Shown here: piece after piece, positions 25,687 to 34,912 of the stretch
How positions within the stretch are numbered: position 1 is the first letter of the stretch
Layout of the letters: every line of letters begins with the position of its first letter
Assembly: GCF_001038625.1 (NCBI RefSeq)
Contig: NZ_CP011803.1
Location: 3,348,001-3,412,000, forward strand
From: Clostridium carboxidivorans P7
Lineage (GTDB): Bacteria > Bacillota > Clostridia > Clostridiales > Clostridiaceae
Reading direction: 5' to 3'
Length of the DNA stretch: 64,000 nucleotides
Made by a program: the position numbers and the translations under genes
Notes under the pieces: model-generated
The model's database searches: none
Told to the model about the DNA's origin: nothing
Seen by the model: the letters and a program-made list of their open reading frames with translations, nothing else

Positions 25687-26532
25687 ATGGACAATGTAAT
25701 TGTAATGAAGAATATTACAAAAAATTTCAAAGATAAAAAAGCATTACGTGGATTAAGTTTTGAAATAAAACCAGGAGAAATATTTGGTTTTTTAGGTCCT
25801 AGTGGTGCTGGCAAAACTACAACAATTAAAATGTTAACTTCCCAGCTTTTGCCTTCTTCTGGTGAAGGAAAAGTTCTTAATGAAGATATCTATTCTTTAA
25901 ATAGAAACATTTTCAAACACATAGGAGTTCTTACTGATACTAGTGGAATATATGAAAGACTTTCTGTGTATGAAAACTTACAATTATTTGCTAAGATATA
26001 TGATATAGATGAAAAACACATAGATGAAGTCTTAGAAAAAGTTTCTCTATTAAAGGATAAAAGAACTAAGGCTAAAAAGTTGTCTAAAGGAATGAAGCAA
26101 AGACTTTTACTAGCTAGAGCCGTACTTAACAAGCCTTCACTTTTATTTTTAGACGAGCCTACTTCATCCTTAGACCCTGGTACTTCTAATGAAATTCATA
26201 AACTTCTTAAAGAACTTAACAAAAGTGTTACTACTATATTCTTAACCACTCACAACATGGAAGAAGCAGATAAGCTTTGTACTAGAGTAGCTTTTTTAAA
26301 TGAAGGTACCATAGTTGAAATGAATACTCCTCTCAAACTAAAGCAAAAGTATGCTGAAGATTGTATAGAAGTTAGATTAAAAGGAATTGATGATTTAATA
26401 ACTATAAATAATGATGAAACTGGTGGAGAAAAAATAAACAGCTGGATGAAAAGTGGACAATTATTATCCATTCATTCAAAGGAGCCAAATTTAGAAGAAA
26501 TATTTTTAAAATTAACCGGGAGGGGATTATAG
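25687..26532 (+). CDS. ABC transporter ATP-binding protein
   Basis: 281-residue ATPase with intact motifs: Walker A GPSGAGKTTTIKML, signature LSKGMKQRLLLARAVL, Walker B LLFLDEPTSSLD and the switch His in FLTTHNMEEAD. The start at 25687 is preferred because GAAAGGAGC lies just upstream; a longer in-frame opening from 25591 lacks this. It belongs to the multidrug/antibiotic-export subgroup. The stop is directly followed by the permease ATG. The 228-bp gap before it (25459-25686) contains a possible promoter region but no clear hairpin. Confidence 0.88.
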   Translation: MDNVIVMKNITKNFKDKKALRGLSFEIKPGEIFGFLGPSGAGKTTTIKMLTSQLLPSSGEGKVLNEDIYSLNRNIFKHIGVLTDTSGIYERLSVYENLQLFAKIYDIDEKHIDEVLEKVSLLKDKRTKAKKLSKGMKQRLLLARAVLNKPSLLFLDEPTSSLDPGTSNEIHKLLKELNKSVTTIFLTTHNMEEADKLCTRVAFLNEGTIVEMNTPLKLKQKYAEDCIEVRLKGIDDLITINNDETGGEKINSWMKSGQLLSIHSKEPNLEEIFLKLTGRGL

Positions 26533-27246
26533 ATGGATTTTTCAATTAGAAGAGTTAATGCCTTATTTATTAAAGAATTAAAAGATTTTTTTCAAAATCC
26601 AAATATTTTGGTTATGTTTATGATGCCTATTATGTTTGCTATATTGTATGGTAAGATGATGGGAACTAGAATTCCTAAAGTCTCTTCCTTAGAAATATGC
26701 TTACTTCTTAGTTTGACAATGGTAGGATGTTCATCTGCAGCCTGCTTAATTGCAGAAGAAAAAGAAAAAAATACTTTAAGGACACTTATGCTTTCTCCTC
26801 TTTCTCCAATTGAATTTTTAACTGGAAAATCTTTAATTTCCTTACTTTCATGCATGGTTTCAAGCTTGATTGTATTTTTTATAGTAAGCGCACCCAATGT
26901 TAACCTATTTTTATATATAATAATATCCTTAATTTCATCTATTACTATAATAATCTTAGGATTGCTAATTGGGCTTCTTTGCAAGAGTCAATTGGAAACA
27001 GGAATTGCCTCTACTCCAATTATTATGATATTAATGTTGGTTCCTATGTTTTCTGGAATCAGCTCTGCGTTAAAAAACATTGCGAATTTTTGCTTTACTT
27101 ATCACGCTTTAGTTGCAATTTATAAAATATCTGAAGGCAAAAGTTTGTTAGATTTAAAATTGAATTTACTAAACATTTTTGTATGGTTTATTGTTTCTTC
27201 ATTCTTACTTGTTTTTGTTTATAAAAAAGTGAGCTTGGATAAATAG
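26533..27246 (+). CDS. ABC-2 type transporter permease
   Basis: 237-residue membrane protein with six hydrophobic segments, the half-size ABC-2 permease layout. NALFIKELKDFFQNPNILV is the usual N-terminal amphipathic stretch, and AEEKEKNTLRTLMLSPLSP is the coupling loop of this family. It begins immediately after the ATPase stop codon, so the two form one exporter, presumably working as a dimer. The substrate is unknown; the following beta-lactamase-like gene hints at cell-envelope or antibiotic functions. Confidence 0.85.
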   Translation: MDFSIRRVNALFIKELKDFFQNPNILVMFMMPIMFAILYGKMMGTRIPKVSSLEICLLLSLTMVGCSSAACLIAEEKEKNTLRTLMLSPLSPIEFLTGKSLISLLSCMVSSLIVFFIVSAPNVNLFLYIIISLISSITIIILGLLIGLLCKSQLETGIASTPIIMILMLVPMFSGISSALKNIANFCFTYHALVAIYKISEGKSLLDLKLNLLNIFVWFIVSSFLLVFVYKKVSLDK

Positions 27247-27293
27247 ATTTAAATGCTAAAATACATAGTCGTGGACATAAGAAAGGATGATAA

Positions 27294-29135
27294 ATGATGT
27301 TTAAAAAGACTTTTTCCTATTTATTAATATCAATTTTTATTACATGCTCTAATGTAACTTTTGTAAGTGCTGCACAAGATACTTCTGCCAGCACAAAATC
27401 AACTGCGGTTGCTACAGCATATCAATCAGATTCCATTAAAGTTAATTTTAATGGAAAACCTATTTCAGTTAACCGTTATGATACTTATTTTGATTCAAAT
27501 TCAAAGGTTATGCTTCCACTTACTCCTATAATAAAAGCAATGGATGCTAATTCAAATATTCAAATAGGAGCTGGATATGCTACAATAACAAGCAATAAAA
27601 GTACAATAAAAATTAACAATGGTGATAAAAATGTAACCTTAAATGGTACTTCTATTGATTTATCTGTAAAATCCTTTGTTAATAATGTAGAAGTATTTGT
27701 ACCTTTACAATTTTTTAGTGAAGTACTTAATAAAGTAGTAGACTTTGATAGTGACAGCAATACAGTAAATATATCTGATATTCAAAAAAATACTGAAGCC
27801 TATTTTAGTAATACTTCAAGTCTTTCAAGTGACAAGGACATTTCTAAGAAAGTAGATGATTATTTAACTGCTGAGCAAAAGCTTTATAATTTCTCTGGAA
27901 GTGTTCTTGTAGCCAAAGGAGGCAATATACTTCTTGACAAAGGTTATAATATGTCAAATTTTGATCAAAACATTAAAAATACACCTTATACAACCTTTGC
28001 TATAGGTTCAATGACAAAACAATTTACAGCAACAGCCATAATGCAATTAGTTGAAAAAGGATTGATAAATGAGCAAGATAAAGTTTCTAAGTATATTCCT
28101 GATTTTCCAAATGGGGATAAAATAACTATAGACAATCTGCTTACTCATACATCTGGTCTATCAGATGTCACTCCTACACTTTTAAATATGAAACTTGAAG
28201 ATTCTAAAAAAGTTGAAAATATAATTAACTTATTTAAGAATAAACCACTTTATTTTAAACCTGGAACTAAATTTCAATATTCTAATTCAGGTTATATTTT
28301 ACTAGGATATATAGTAGAAAAAGTTAGTGGAATGAGCTATGCTGATTACCTTCAAAATAATATTTTTAAACCTCTTAATATGAACCATACAGGTATGGGG
28401 TATAATGGTCCAATAAAGAATTATAATTCTAATGGATATAATGGATATCTGGATGTCTCACCTATTAGTGATAAGTCATCACTTAATGCTCTTTATGGTG
28501 CAGGTGCATTATATTCCTGTACAGAAGACTTATATAAGTGGGATAGATCCTTAAAGGAACATAAATTATTGACCGAAAAAACCTTAGATAAAATGTTTTC
28601 CAAACATGTAGCAATGTCTGAGGGTGATAATTTAGACTATTATGGTTATGGGTGGATGATATATGACTCACCTGATTTGCACGAAATTTACCATGGTGGT
28701 AATGTATTAGGATTTACAAGCAATATAGAAAGAATACCAGATAAAGATTTAACTATAATTATACTAAGCAATATAGGATATTATCATGTAGACTCAATAA
28801 GTAATACATTAACCAATATATGTCTTGGAGCTAAATATGAAATGCCAAAAGCAAAAGAAGTAATAAAACTTGATGACAATTTATTAAATAATTATGCTGG
28901 AGAATATTCTTTTAAAGATTTGGGAGTAACTGGTTCTATAACAAGTGAAGATGGGCATCTTTATTTTATCTTTGTAGGCCAGCCAAAATGTGAAATGTTT
29001 GCTGAATCTAAAAACAAATTTTACTTCAGAAGTTTTGATGCTACTCTAACTGTTAATACCAATGAAAAAGGACAGGTTACTAGTATTGATTTATACCAAT
29101 TAGGCGCTAAATATAGTGCAAGTAAGGTAAAATAG
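27294..29135 (+). CDS. Secreted serine beta-lactamase-like protein with copper-amine-oxidase-like N-domain
   Basis: 613 residues. A signal peptide (residues 1-27, ending VSAA) is followed by a copper-amine-oxidase-N-like stalk domain (about 45-160, KVNFNGKPISVN, KVMLPLTPIIKAM) that in clostridia is a protein-protein or wall-associated module. A class C beta-lactamase / DD-peptidase-like domain follows (about 190-510) with Ser239-M-T-Lys242, Tyr329-S-Asn331 and HGG as catalytic boxes, then a lipocalin-like C-terminal domain. The family includes esterases and D-aminopeptidases, so resistance is not proven. It lies 47 bases after the ABC permease, probably in the same unit. Confidence 0.8.
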   Translation: MMFKKTFSYLLISIFITCSNVTFVSAAQDTSASTKSTAVATAYQSDSIKVNFNGKPISVNRYDTYFDSNSKVMLPLTPIIKAMDANSNIQIGAGYATITSNKSTIKINNGDKNVTLNGTSIDLSVKSFVNNVEVFVPLQFFSEVLNKVVDFDSDSNTVNISDIQKNTEAYFSNTSSLSSDKDISKKVDDYLTAEQKLYNFSGSVLVAKGGNILLDKGYNMSNFDQNIKNTPYTTFAIGSMTKQFTATAIMQLVEKGLINEQDKVSKYIPDFPNGDKITIDNLLTHTSGLSDVTPTLLNMKLEDSKKVENIINLFKNKPLYFKPGTKFQYSNSGYILLGYIVEKVSGMSYADYLQNNIFKPLNMNHTGMGYNGPIKNYNSNGYNGYLDVSPISDKSSLNALYGAGALYSCTEDLYKWDRSLKEHKLLTEKTLDKMFSKHVAMSEGDNLDYYGYGWMIYDSPDLHEIYHGGNVLGFTSNIERIPDKDLTIIILSNIGYYHVDSISNTLTNICLGAKYEMPKAKEVIKLDDNLLNNYAGEYSFKDLGVTGSITSEDGHLYFIFVGQPKCEMFAESKNKFYFRSFDATLTVNTNEKGQVTSIDLYQLGAKYSASKVK

Positions 29136-29226
29136 ATTTTTTAGTTATTTCTTGTATTTTGACATATATTCTAATTCTCTATAAAATTTAATACAAATTT
29201 ATAAAAGATAAAGAAGGGTTAAAGCT

Positions 29227-29574
29227 ATGGATTATTTTGAAGAGCTTATGAAAGGTCTTGGAAAAATAGGTGCAAAAGTTTTGTTTAATAAAGAAGAAAA
29301 AAGCAGCGAAACAATTAATATTGATCAAATGGGTTCCATTGACATATTTAAAATAGTGTTAAAAAGCTTATATATTAAAGGAAATTATAATGAAGCTGAA
29401 AACCTAATTTTTCACGAATTAGAAAAAAATAATTCACCAGAAGTATACGAAGCATCCTGTGATTTCTATAATCTATTGCTAAAGAAAAGTGATGAAGAAT
29501 TACTTAAAAATAACTTTTCAAAAGAAGAAATTTATCAGGGATTAGAAGATATAAAAAAATTTAAACCAAATTAA
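29227..29574 (+). CDS. Small conserved clostridial protein (DUF6483-like)
   Basis: 115-residue helical protein. The middle (IFKIVLKSLYIKGNYNEAENLIFHEL) reads like one TPR-like helical hairpin, and the tail has FYNLLLKKSDEELLKNNFSKEEIYQGLEDI, a pattern I associate with DUF6483 proteins. The function is unknown. AAGGG precedes the ATG, and a bidirectional terminator hairpin follows. Confidence 0.6.
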   Translation: MDYFEELMKGLGKIGAKVLFNKEEKSSETINIDQMGSIDIFKIVLKSLYIKGNYNEAENLIFHELEKNNSPEVYEASCDFYNLLLKKSDEELLKNNFSKEEIYQGLEDIKKFKPN

Positions 29575-29628
29575 GAAAATCAATTATAGTTTTCTGTGAT
29601 TTAGTAATATAATTTAAAAAACTAATAA

Positions 29629-29666
29629 AATAAGTTAGATACTTTATAATAAGTGTCTAACTTATT
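29629..29666. terminator. Bidirectional terminator hairpin between convergent genes
   Basis: AATAAGTTAGATAC pairs with GTGTCTAACTTATT, flanked by A-rich sequence on one side and T-rich on the other. It serves the small DUF6483-like gene and, from the other side, the citB-type gene. Confidence 0.65.
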
Positions 29667-29701
29667 GATCAATTATGTTTAGAAACCTTTTCAACAAATA
29701 A

Positions 29702-30397
29702 TCAATATAAAAAATTAGATTCTGAATTAATACATTTATATCTATATATAGGCCTACCTATGGATCCATATTCCACTTTCATATCCAGCACTTCTATATT
29801 CTTTAAAAATTCCAGATACTTACGCATGGACACCCTAGAAATGCCTACTATCTTAGCCATCTCTTCAGTAGAAAAAGTTTTTCCGTTAATTTTTTGTATG
29901 TTTGTCCATACATTTTTTAAGGTATTTTTATCTAACCCTTTAGGAAGCTGTGGTGTTGTAAAAATTTCTTTATTAAAAATGTGTTCATCTAATTCTTGTT
30001 GATTTAATTTATTCCTTTTATTTATAAAATTTCTAGTTTCACTATATGCTCTTAAAGAAGTATTAAATCTTTCAAATTCAAATGGTTTAATGAGATAATC
30101 TATAACACCATAGTGCATAGCTTTCTTTATTGTACTCACATCACATGCAGCTGTTACTAAAATGACATCTACTTCATTATCTATCTTTCTTATATAAGCT
30201 AATAAATCAAGTCCATTCATACCAGGCATAAATATATCAAGAAGAATTAAATTAATTTCTTGCTGCTTAATAACAGATATTGCAGCATCAAATGAATTAG
30301 CTATTGCGGCAAGCTCAAAGCCATCTATTTGGTTTAAATATCTTTTATTAAATTCAGCAACCATAGGATCATCTTCCACAATTAAAACCTTAATCAA
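29702..30397 (-). CDS. citB: Response regulator, CitB/DcuR family
   Basis: 231 residues. The receiver domain (1-120) has acidic pocket EDD, phosphorylation Asp in LILLDIFMPGMNGLDLL and Lys in DYLIKPFEFERF. The C-terminal domain (about 160-231) is a winged-helix DNA-binding region with FSTEEMAKIVGISRVSMRKYLEFL. This family controls uptake and fermentation of citrate or C4-dicarboxylates. It overlaps the sensor kinase gene by 4 bases and is divergent from the transporter and citrate lyase genes, which are the likely targets. Confidence 0.88.
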   Translation of the reverse strand: MIKVLIVEDDPMVAEFNKRYLNQIDGFELAAIANSFDAAISVIKQQEINLILLDIFMPGMNGLDLLAYIRKIDNEVDVILVTAACDVSTIKKAMHYGVIDYLIKPFEFERFNTSLRAYSETRNFINKRNKLNQQELDEHIFNKEIFTTPQLPKGLDKNTLKNVWTNIQKINGKTFSTEEMAKIVGISRVSMRKYLEFLKNIEVLDMKVEYGSIGRPIYRYKCINSESNFLY

Positions 30398-32001
30398 CTA
30401 ATATCACCTTTGCTTTCATAGGGTAAATAAACTTCGAATGTAGTACCTTCATTAATCTTTGAAGTAACCTCCATTTTGCCATGTAATTTATCCACACTGG
30501 ATTTTACTAAAAACAATCCAAAGCCTCTAGTATTCTTCTTAGTGGAATAACCTTTTAAAAATATTTTTTGCTTTAAGTTCTCACTAATACCTACTCCAGT
30601 ATCTTTTATTTTAATGTATAAATGTTCTTCATCATAAAATAGATCTATGTTTATTGACTTATTTTCAGTATTTCTTACTGCATCAATAGAATTATCTATA
30701 ATATTTCCTATTATACAAATAAGCTCATGAGTGACTTCTGGATTTTTAGGTTCTGGTACAAAAAAATCTGGTGATAATTCTAACATAATATTACTCTCTC
30801 TTGCATAGCTTAACTTTCCTAAAATGAAACCAGCTAATACAGGATCTTTTATATGTTTTATAAGAAATCCAATTTCAGATTGATAATTATTTGCAATACC
30901 TTTAATATATTCTGAAAGTTCATTATAACATTTCATATGTATCATTCCTAATATTACTTGGAGTTTGTTCATAAATTCGTGAGTTTGTGCTCTAAGTGCA
31001 TCAGCATATAACTTTACTCCAGTAAGCTGTTCTGCAAGAAGCTTAATTTCTGTTTTATCACGAAAAGTAGATATGGCACCTTCCAATTTATCGTTTACAA
31101 TTATAGGTGTACAATTAGCAATTAATCTTATTCCATTAAGCTCTTGTTCTTGATCTAATTCTGCATTCCCAGTTTTAAGCACCCTACCTATATTACTGTT
31201 AGGAATAAATTTCTCTGCTTCATTTCCAATAGGACTTTCTGTAATACCTACCTTATTAAGTATCTTTAAAGCTTCATCATTTACAACGGTAATAAAACCA
31301 TTTTTATCTACAGCTATAACACCTTCTCTTACAGATTTAAGCATGGCATTTCTCTCTTTTAAAATCTTTGCAATAGCTGAAGGCTCTAATCCAAACATAG
31401 TTTTTTTTACATTTCTTGCTAACATTATTGCACCAATTAAACCTATTAAAGATCCTATTTCTATTGCTAAATAAATAGCATGTCTGCTTTCTTTTACAGC
31501 TTGTTCAACATTTCCCATTAAAATTCCTACAGTTACTATGCCAACTTGAGTACCATTATTATTATATACTGGTACAAAAGCTCTTAATGATTTACCTAAA
31601 GTTCCCTGTGACATTGACACATATTCTTGTCCTTTAAGTGCATTTTCATCATCTCCACCTACAATCTTCTTATCTAATTTAGATGCATCAGGGTGGGATT
31701 TTCTAACTCCATTCATATCAGTTACTACTACAAATTCCACATTAGCTATATTTTTAATTTCGTTTGCATATTCTTGAATACTTTTTTCATCCTTTGGATT
31801 ATTCAATCCATTAATAACTATTGATGATTTAGCAACAATATGAGCAGTTTCCATTGATTTATCTTCTAAATGCTTTTTAGTAATATAAGTTACCTTTTCA
31901 CTTACAAAAATATCTGTTACCAGTAATACTGCAGCTACAACACTGCAAACCAAAAGTAATATTCTAGTTTGTAATCCTAAATTAACTTTATTAAATTTCA
32001 T
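30394..32001 (-). CDS. citA: Sensor histidine kinase, CitA/DcuS family
   Basis: 535 residues. TM helix (about 12-32), an extracytoplasmic Cache/PDC-type sensor domain (about 35-175, NVEFVVVTDMNGVRKSHPD), a second TM helix (about 180-200), a cytoplasmic PAS domain (about 215-320), then a SpoOB-type phosphoacceptor helix LRAQTHEFMNKLQVILGMI with the conserved His, and an ATPase domain (NIIDNSIDAVRN, KDTGVGISENLKQKIF, TRGFGLFLVK). It senses an external carboxylate such as citrate or malate. ATG 32001 chosen for its GGAG site. Confidence 0.88.
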   Translation of the reverse strand: MKFNKVNLGLQTRILLLVCSVVAAVLLVTDIFVSEKVTYITKKHLEDKSMETAHIVAKSSIVINGLNNPKDEKSIQEYANEIKNIANVEFVVVTDMNGVRKSHPDASKLDKKIVGGDDENALKGQEYVSMSQGTLGKSLRAFVPVYNNNGTQVGIVTVGILMGNVEQAVKESRHAIYLAIEIGSLIGLIGAIMLARNVKKTMFGLEPSAIAKILKERNAMLKSVREGVIAVDKNGFITVVNDEALKILNKVGITESPIGNEAEKFIPNSNIGRVLKTGNAELDQEQELNGIRLIANCTPIIVNDKLEGAISTFRDKTEIKLLAEQLTGVKLYADALRAQTHEFMNKLQVILGMIHMKCYNELSEYIKGIANNYQSEIGFLIKHIKDPVLAGFILGKLSYARESNIMLELSPDFFVPEPKNPEVTHELICIIGNIIDNSIDAVRNTENKSINIDLFYDEEHLYIKIKDTGVGISENLKQKIFLKGYSTKKNTRGFGLFLVKSSVDKLHGKMEVTSKINEGTTFEVYLPYESKGDIS

Positions 32002-32258
32002 AATAATCTCCACTATTATTGTAAAGTTCTTATAATAATCATATTTTCTTCAAATTATAACAAATATTTTTTTCTTTATCAAACTTCATAAATATAAACA
32101 TATATCAATATGTATCACTTTTTATAATATAATTTCATATTTTTCTGATTACTTTAGTTACAAAACTATTATTAAAATTCAATAAACTATTAAATATTTG
32201 TTTTAATTTATATAATCAAGATATAAATTACTTCATGCTTAAGGCAGTAGAATTCATT

Positions 32259-32273
32259 ATGATAACGTTTAAA
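32259..32273 (+). promoter_or_regulatory. Possible catabolite-responsive element
   Basis: ATGATAACGTTTAAA differs at two positions from the Gram-positive cre consensus (WTGNAANCGNWWNCA). It lies about 80 bases before the transporter start in the 349-bp gap between citA and the transporter (32002-32350). The rest of the gap is AT-rich, and no clear CitB site could be assigned. Confidence 0.3.
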
Positions 32274-32350
32274 TAATTCTATTTTCAAAAATTGAGGCCT
32301 TAACGTGAATAATCTACTTTTTAATAAAAAATATTTAAGGAGTGATTTTT

Positions 32351-33670
32351 ATGCAAACGACTACAGACGTACCTAGAAACACTGATAACTTATTTTCAAA
32401 AATACTGCAATTTAAAATAGGTGAAATTCCTATACCTTTATTTATTGCAATCTCAATTATAATTTTCCTTTCTTGTCACTACAAACTGCTGCCAATAGAC
32501 ATGATTGGTGGATTTGCCGTAGTAATGGTAATGGGATTATTACTTGGTGAAATTGGAGCGAGAGTTCCTGTTTTAAAAAATATAGGAGGACCTGCAATTT
32601 GTACTATATTCATACCCTCAGCTTTAGTTTATTATAAATTGCTGGACCCAACTGCTATAAAATCAATTACTGCACTAATGAAAACTTCAAATTTCTTATA
32701 CTTATACATTTCTGTTTTAGTGGTTGGAAGTATTCTTGGAATGAACAGAAAAGTTATGATAAAAGGATTTGTAAAAATGTTTGTACCTTTAGTAGTAGGA
32801 ACAATATGTGCTGCAATAGGCGGAATTATTATAGGTTTATTGTTCGGATATACTCCATATAAATCATTTTTCTTCGTAATTGCTCCAATTGTTTCTGGAG
32901 GTATAGGAGAAGGAATATTGCCACTTTCTGTAGGATACTCTGGCATAATACATGGTTCTCAAAATGATCTTGTTGCTAAACTTGTCCCTGCAGCTATGAT
33001 TGGTAATGTAATTGCTATAATGATTTCTGGTTTATTAATGCGTATAGCTATAAAGAAGCCTAAACTTACAGGAAATGGTGTACTAGTAAAAACTGGTGAT
33101 GATCAAGACATACTTCAAGCTAAAACTGAAGAAAAACCAATAGATTTTAAACTTATGGGGGCCGGATTCCTAATTGCTTGTACTTTCTTCATATTTGGTA
33201 CATTTTTAAGCAAATTTATAGGTATACCAGGTGCAATAATAATGATAATTACAGCTGCTATTGTAAAATATCTAAAATTATTACCTAAGCATATAGAATT
33301 AGGTGCTCACCAAATATATAGCTTAGTAAGCAAAACTCTTACATGGCCTTTACTAATAGGTGTTGGTGTTGTTTATACTCCTTGGAGCAGCTTAATAGCA
33401 ACAGTTACACCTGGATATATTGCTATTTGCATTGCATCTGTTACAGCCATGGTTACCTCTGGTTTCTATGTTGGTAAAGCAATGAATATGTATCCAATAG
33501 AATCAGCACTTGTTACCTCATGTCACAGCGGCCTTGGTGGAACAGGAGACGTTGCTATACTATCTGGCGCAAATCGTATGGAATTAATGCCATTTTCTCA
33601 AGTATCCACAAGACTTGGTGGTGCTGGAACAGTTATATTAGCCACTATATTATTAAAACTTTTTGTTTAA
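32351..33670 (+). CDS. 2-hydroxycarboxylate transporter (CitP/CitS/MaeP family)
   Basis: 439-residue secondary transporter with about eleven hydrophobic spans. The re-entrant loop motifs with GGxG are visible: IVSGGIGEGILPLSVGYS in the first half and SCHSGLGGTGDVAILSGANRMELMPFSQVSTRLGGAG in the second, the latter holding the conserved Arg that binds the substrate carboxylate. The family carries citrate, malate or lactate with Na+ or H+, or by exchange. With citrate lyase downstream, citrate is the most likely substrate. ATG 32351 chosen because AAGGAG lies 9 bases before it. Confidence 0.9.
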   Translation: MQTTTDVPRNTDNLFSKILQFKIGEIPIPLFIAISIIIFLSCHYKLLPIDMIGGFAVVMVMGLLLGEIGARVPVLKNIGGPAICTIFIPSALVYYKLLDPTAIKSITALMKTSNFLYLYISVLVVGSILGMNRKVMIKGFVKMFVPLVVGTICAAIGGIIIGLLFGYTPYKSFFFVIAPIVSGGIGEGILPLSVGYSGIIHGSQNDLVAKLVPAAMIGNVIAIMISGLLMRIAIKKPKLTGNGVLVKTGDDQDILQAKTEEKPIDFKLMGAGFLIACTFFIFGTFLSKFIGIPGAIIMIITAAIVKYLKLLPKHIELGAHQIYSLVSKTLTWPLLIGVGVVYTPWSSLIATVTPGYIAICIASVTAMVTSGFYVGKAMNMYPIESALVTSCHSGLGGTGDVAILSGANRMELMPFSQVSTRLGGAGTVILATILLKLFV

Positions 33671-33710
33671 TTTCATATTAAATCGTTAACATTAGGAGGT
33701 TTCACTTATT

Positions 33711-33974
33711 ATGAATATAGAGAAGGTAGCCAAAGCAGGTACACTAGAATCAAATGACATAATGATTATGGTTGCACCAAATGAAGATGGAAAAGTAGAC
33801 TTAGAACTTGAAAGTATAGTAATGAAGCAGTTTGGAAAACAAATAGAAAAAACTATACTAAAAAAAGTAAAAGAATTAGGAATAGAAAGTATAACTATAA
33901 AGGCTCAGGATAAAGGAGCATTAGATTATACAATAAAAGCGAGAGTTCAAACAGCTATAGAAAGAGCAATGTAA
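33711..33974 (+). CDS. citD: Citrate lyase acyl carrier protein (gamma subunit)
   Basis: 87-residue acyl carrier subunit. MNIEKVAKAGTLESNDIMIMVAPNEDGKVDLELESIVMKQFG matches CitD; the Ser in TLESND is the attachment site of the phosphoribosyl-dephospho-CoA prosthetic group in this family. AGGAGGT precedes the ATG. First gene of the lyase cluster, 40 bases after the transporter gene. Confidence 0.92.
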   Translation: MNIEKVAKAGTLESNDIMIMVAPNEDGKVDLELESIVMKQFGKQIEKTILKKVKELGIESITIKAQDKGALDYTIKARVQTAIERAM

Positions 33975-33996
33975 ATTTAAAATTGAGGTGAGATAT

Positions 33997-34869
33997 ATGA
34001 AAAGACTAAGAAGAACAATGCTTTTTATGCCTGGCAACAACCCTGGAATGCTTCAAAGTGCACCAATACTTGGAGCTGATTCAGTAATACTTGATTTAGA
34101 AGATGCAGTAAGTCTTACAGAAAAGGATAGTGCAAGAAGACTTGTTAGTGAAGCTATAAAATTTATAGATTATTCAGCAGTAGAACTAGTAGTAAGAGTA
34201 AATCCACTAGATACTGAATATGGACCAAAGGATATAGATACTATAGCTAGAGTTAAGCCAGATGCATTAATGATTCCGAAAGCTACAGAAGAACAGCTTG
34301 AAACTATAGATAAAATGCTTTCTAAAATTGAAAGTGAAGAAAAATTTGAAGACAATCATATAAAACTTATTCCAATTGTAGAAACAGCTTATGGCTTGGA
34401 AAATGTGTACAGCATAATAAAAGCATCAAAAAGAGTAGTAGGTGTACTTTTGGGAGCAGAGGATTTAACTTCAGACTTTGGAATTAAGAGAACAAAAGAA
34501 GGAGAAGAAATATTTTATGCAAGAAACAGAGTGTCTACAGCTTGTAGAGCTTCTAGAGTAGATGCTATAGATACTCCTTTTACAGATACTAATGATTATG
34601 AAGGATTAAGAAAAGATACATTTAAAGCCAAGAGTATAGGTTTCACTGGAAAATCATCCATAAATCCAAGACAAATAGACACTATACATTCAGTATTTGA
34701 ACCAACAGAAGCTGAAATAAAGCATGCAGTAAGAGTATTAGAAGCTAGAGATGAAGCTAAAGCTAAGGGATTAGGAGTATTTTCTTTAGATGGAAAAATG
34801 GTAGATGCACCTGTAATAAACAGAGCAGTAACTACTGTAGAATTGGCTAAATTATTAGGTCTTATTTAA
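33997..34869 (+). CDS. citE: Citrate lyase beta subunit (citryl-ACP lyase)
   Basis: 290-residue HpcH/HpaI-like TIM-barrel lyase that splits citryl-ACP to oxaloacetate and acetyl-ACP. RRTMLFMPGNNPGMLQSAPILGADSVILDLEDAVS is the N-terminal signature; LIPIVETAYGLENVYSI and LGAEDLTSDFGI carry the metal-binding Glu and Asp. The start at ATG 33997 is preferred over the upstream GTG because TTGAGGTGAG lies before it. It lies 22 bases after citD. Confidence 0.93.
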   Translation: MKRLRRTMLFMPGNNPGMLQSAPILGADSVILDLEDAVSLTEKDSARRLVSEAIKFIDYSAVELVVRVNPLDTEYGPKDIDTIARVKPDALMIPKATEEQLETIDKMLSKIESEEKFEDNHIKLIPIVETAYGLENVYSIIKASKRVVGVLLGAEDLTSDFGIKRTKEGEEIFYARNRVSTACRASRVDAIDTPFTDTNDYEGLRKDTFKAKSIGFTGKSSINPRQIDTIHSVFEPTEAEIKHAVRVLEARDEAKAKGLGVFSLDGKMVDAPVINRAVTTVELAKLLGLI

Positions 34870-34912
34870 TTAATATGTGTTAGATTAAATCTGGAAAAAG
34901 TGAGGTATTACT

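Noticed and set aside
27294-29135. True antibiotic-resistance beta-lactamase
   Set aside because: The catalytic boxes are those of the broad class C / esterase / D-aminopeptidase superfamily and the N-terminal stalk domain suggests a wall-related role; resistance cannot be claimed.
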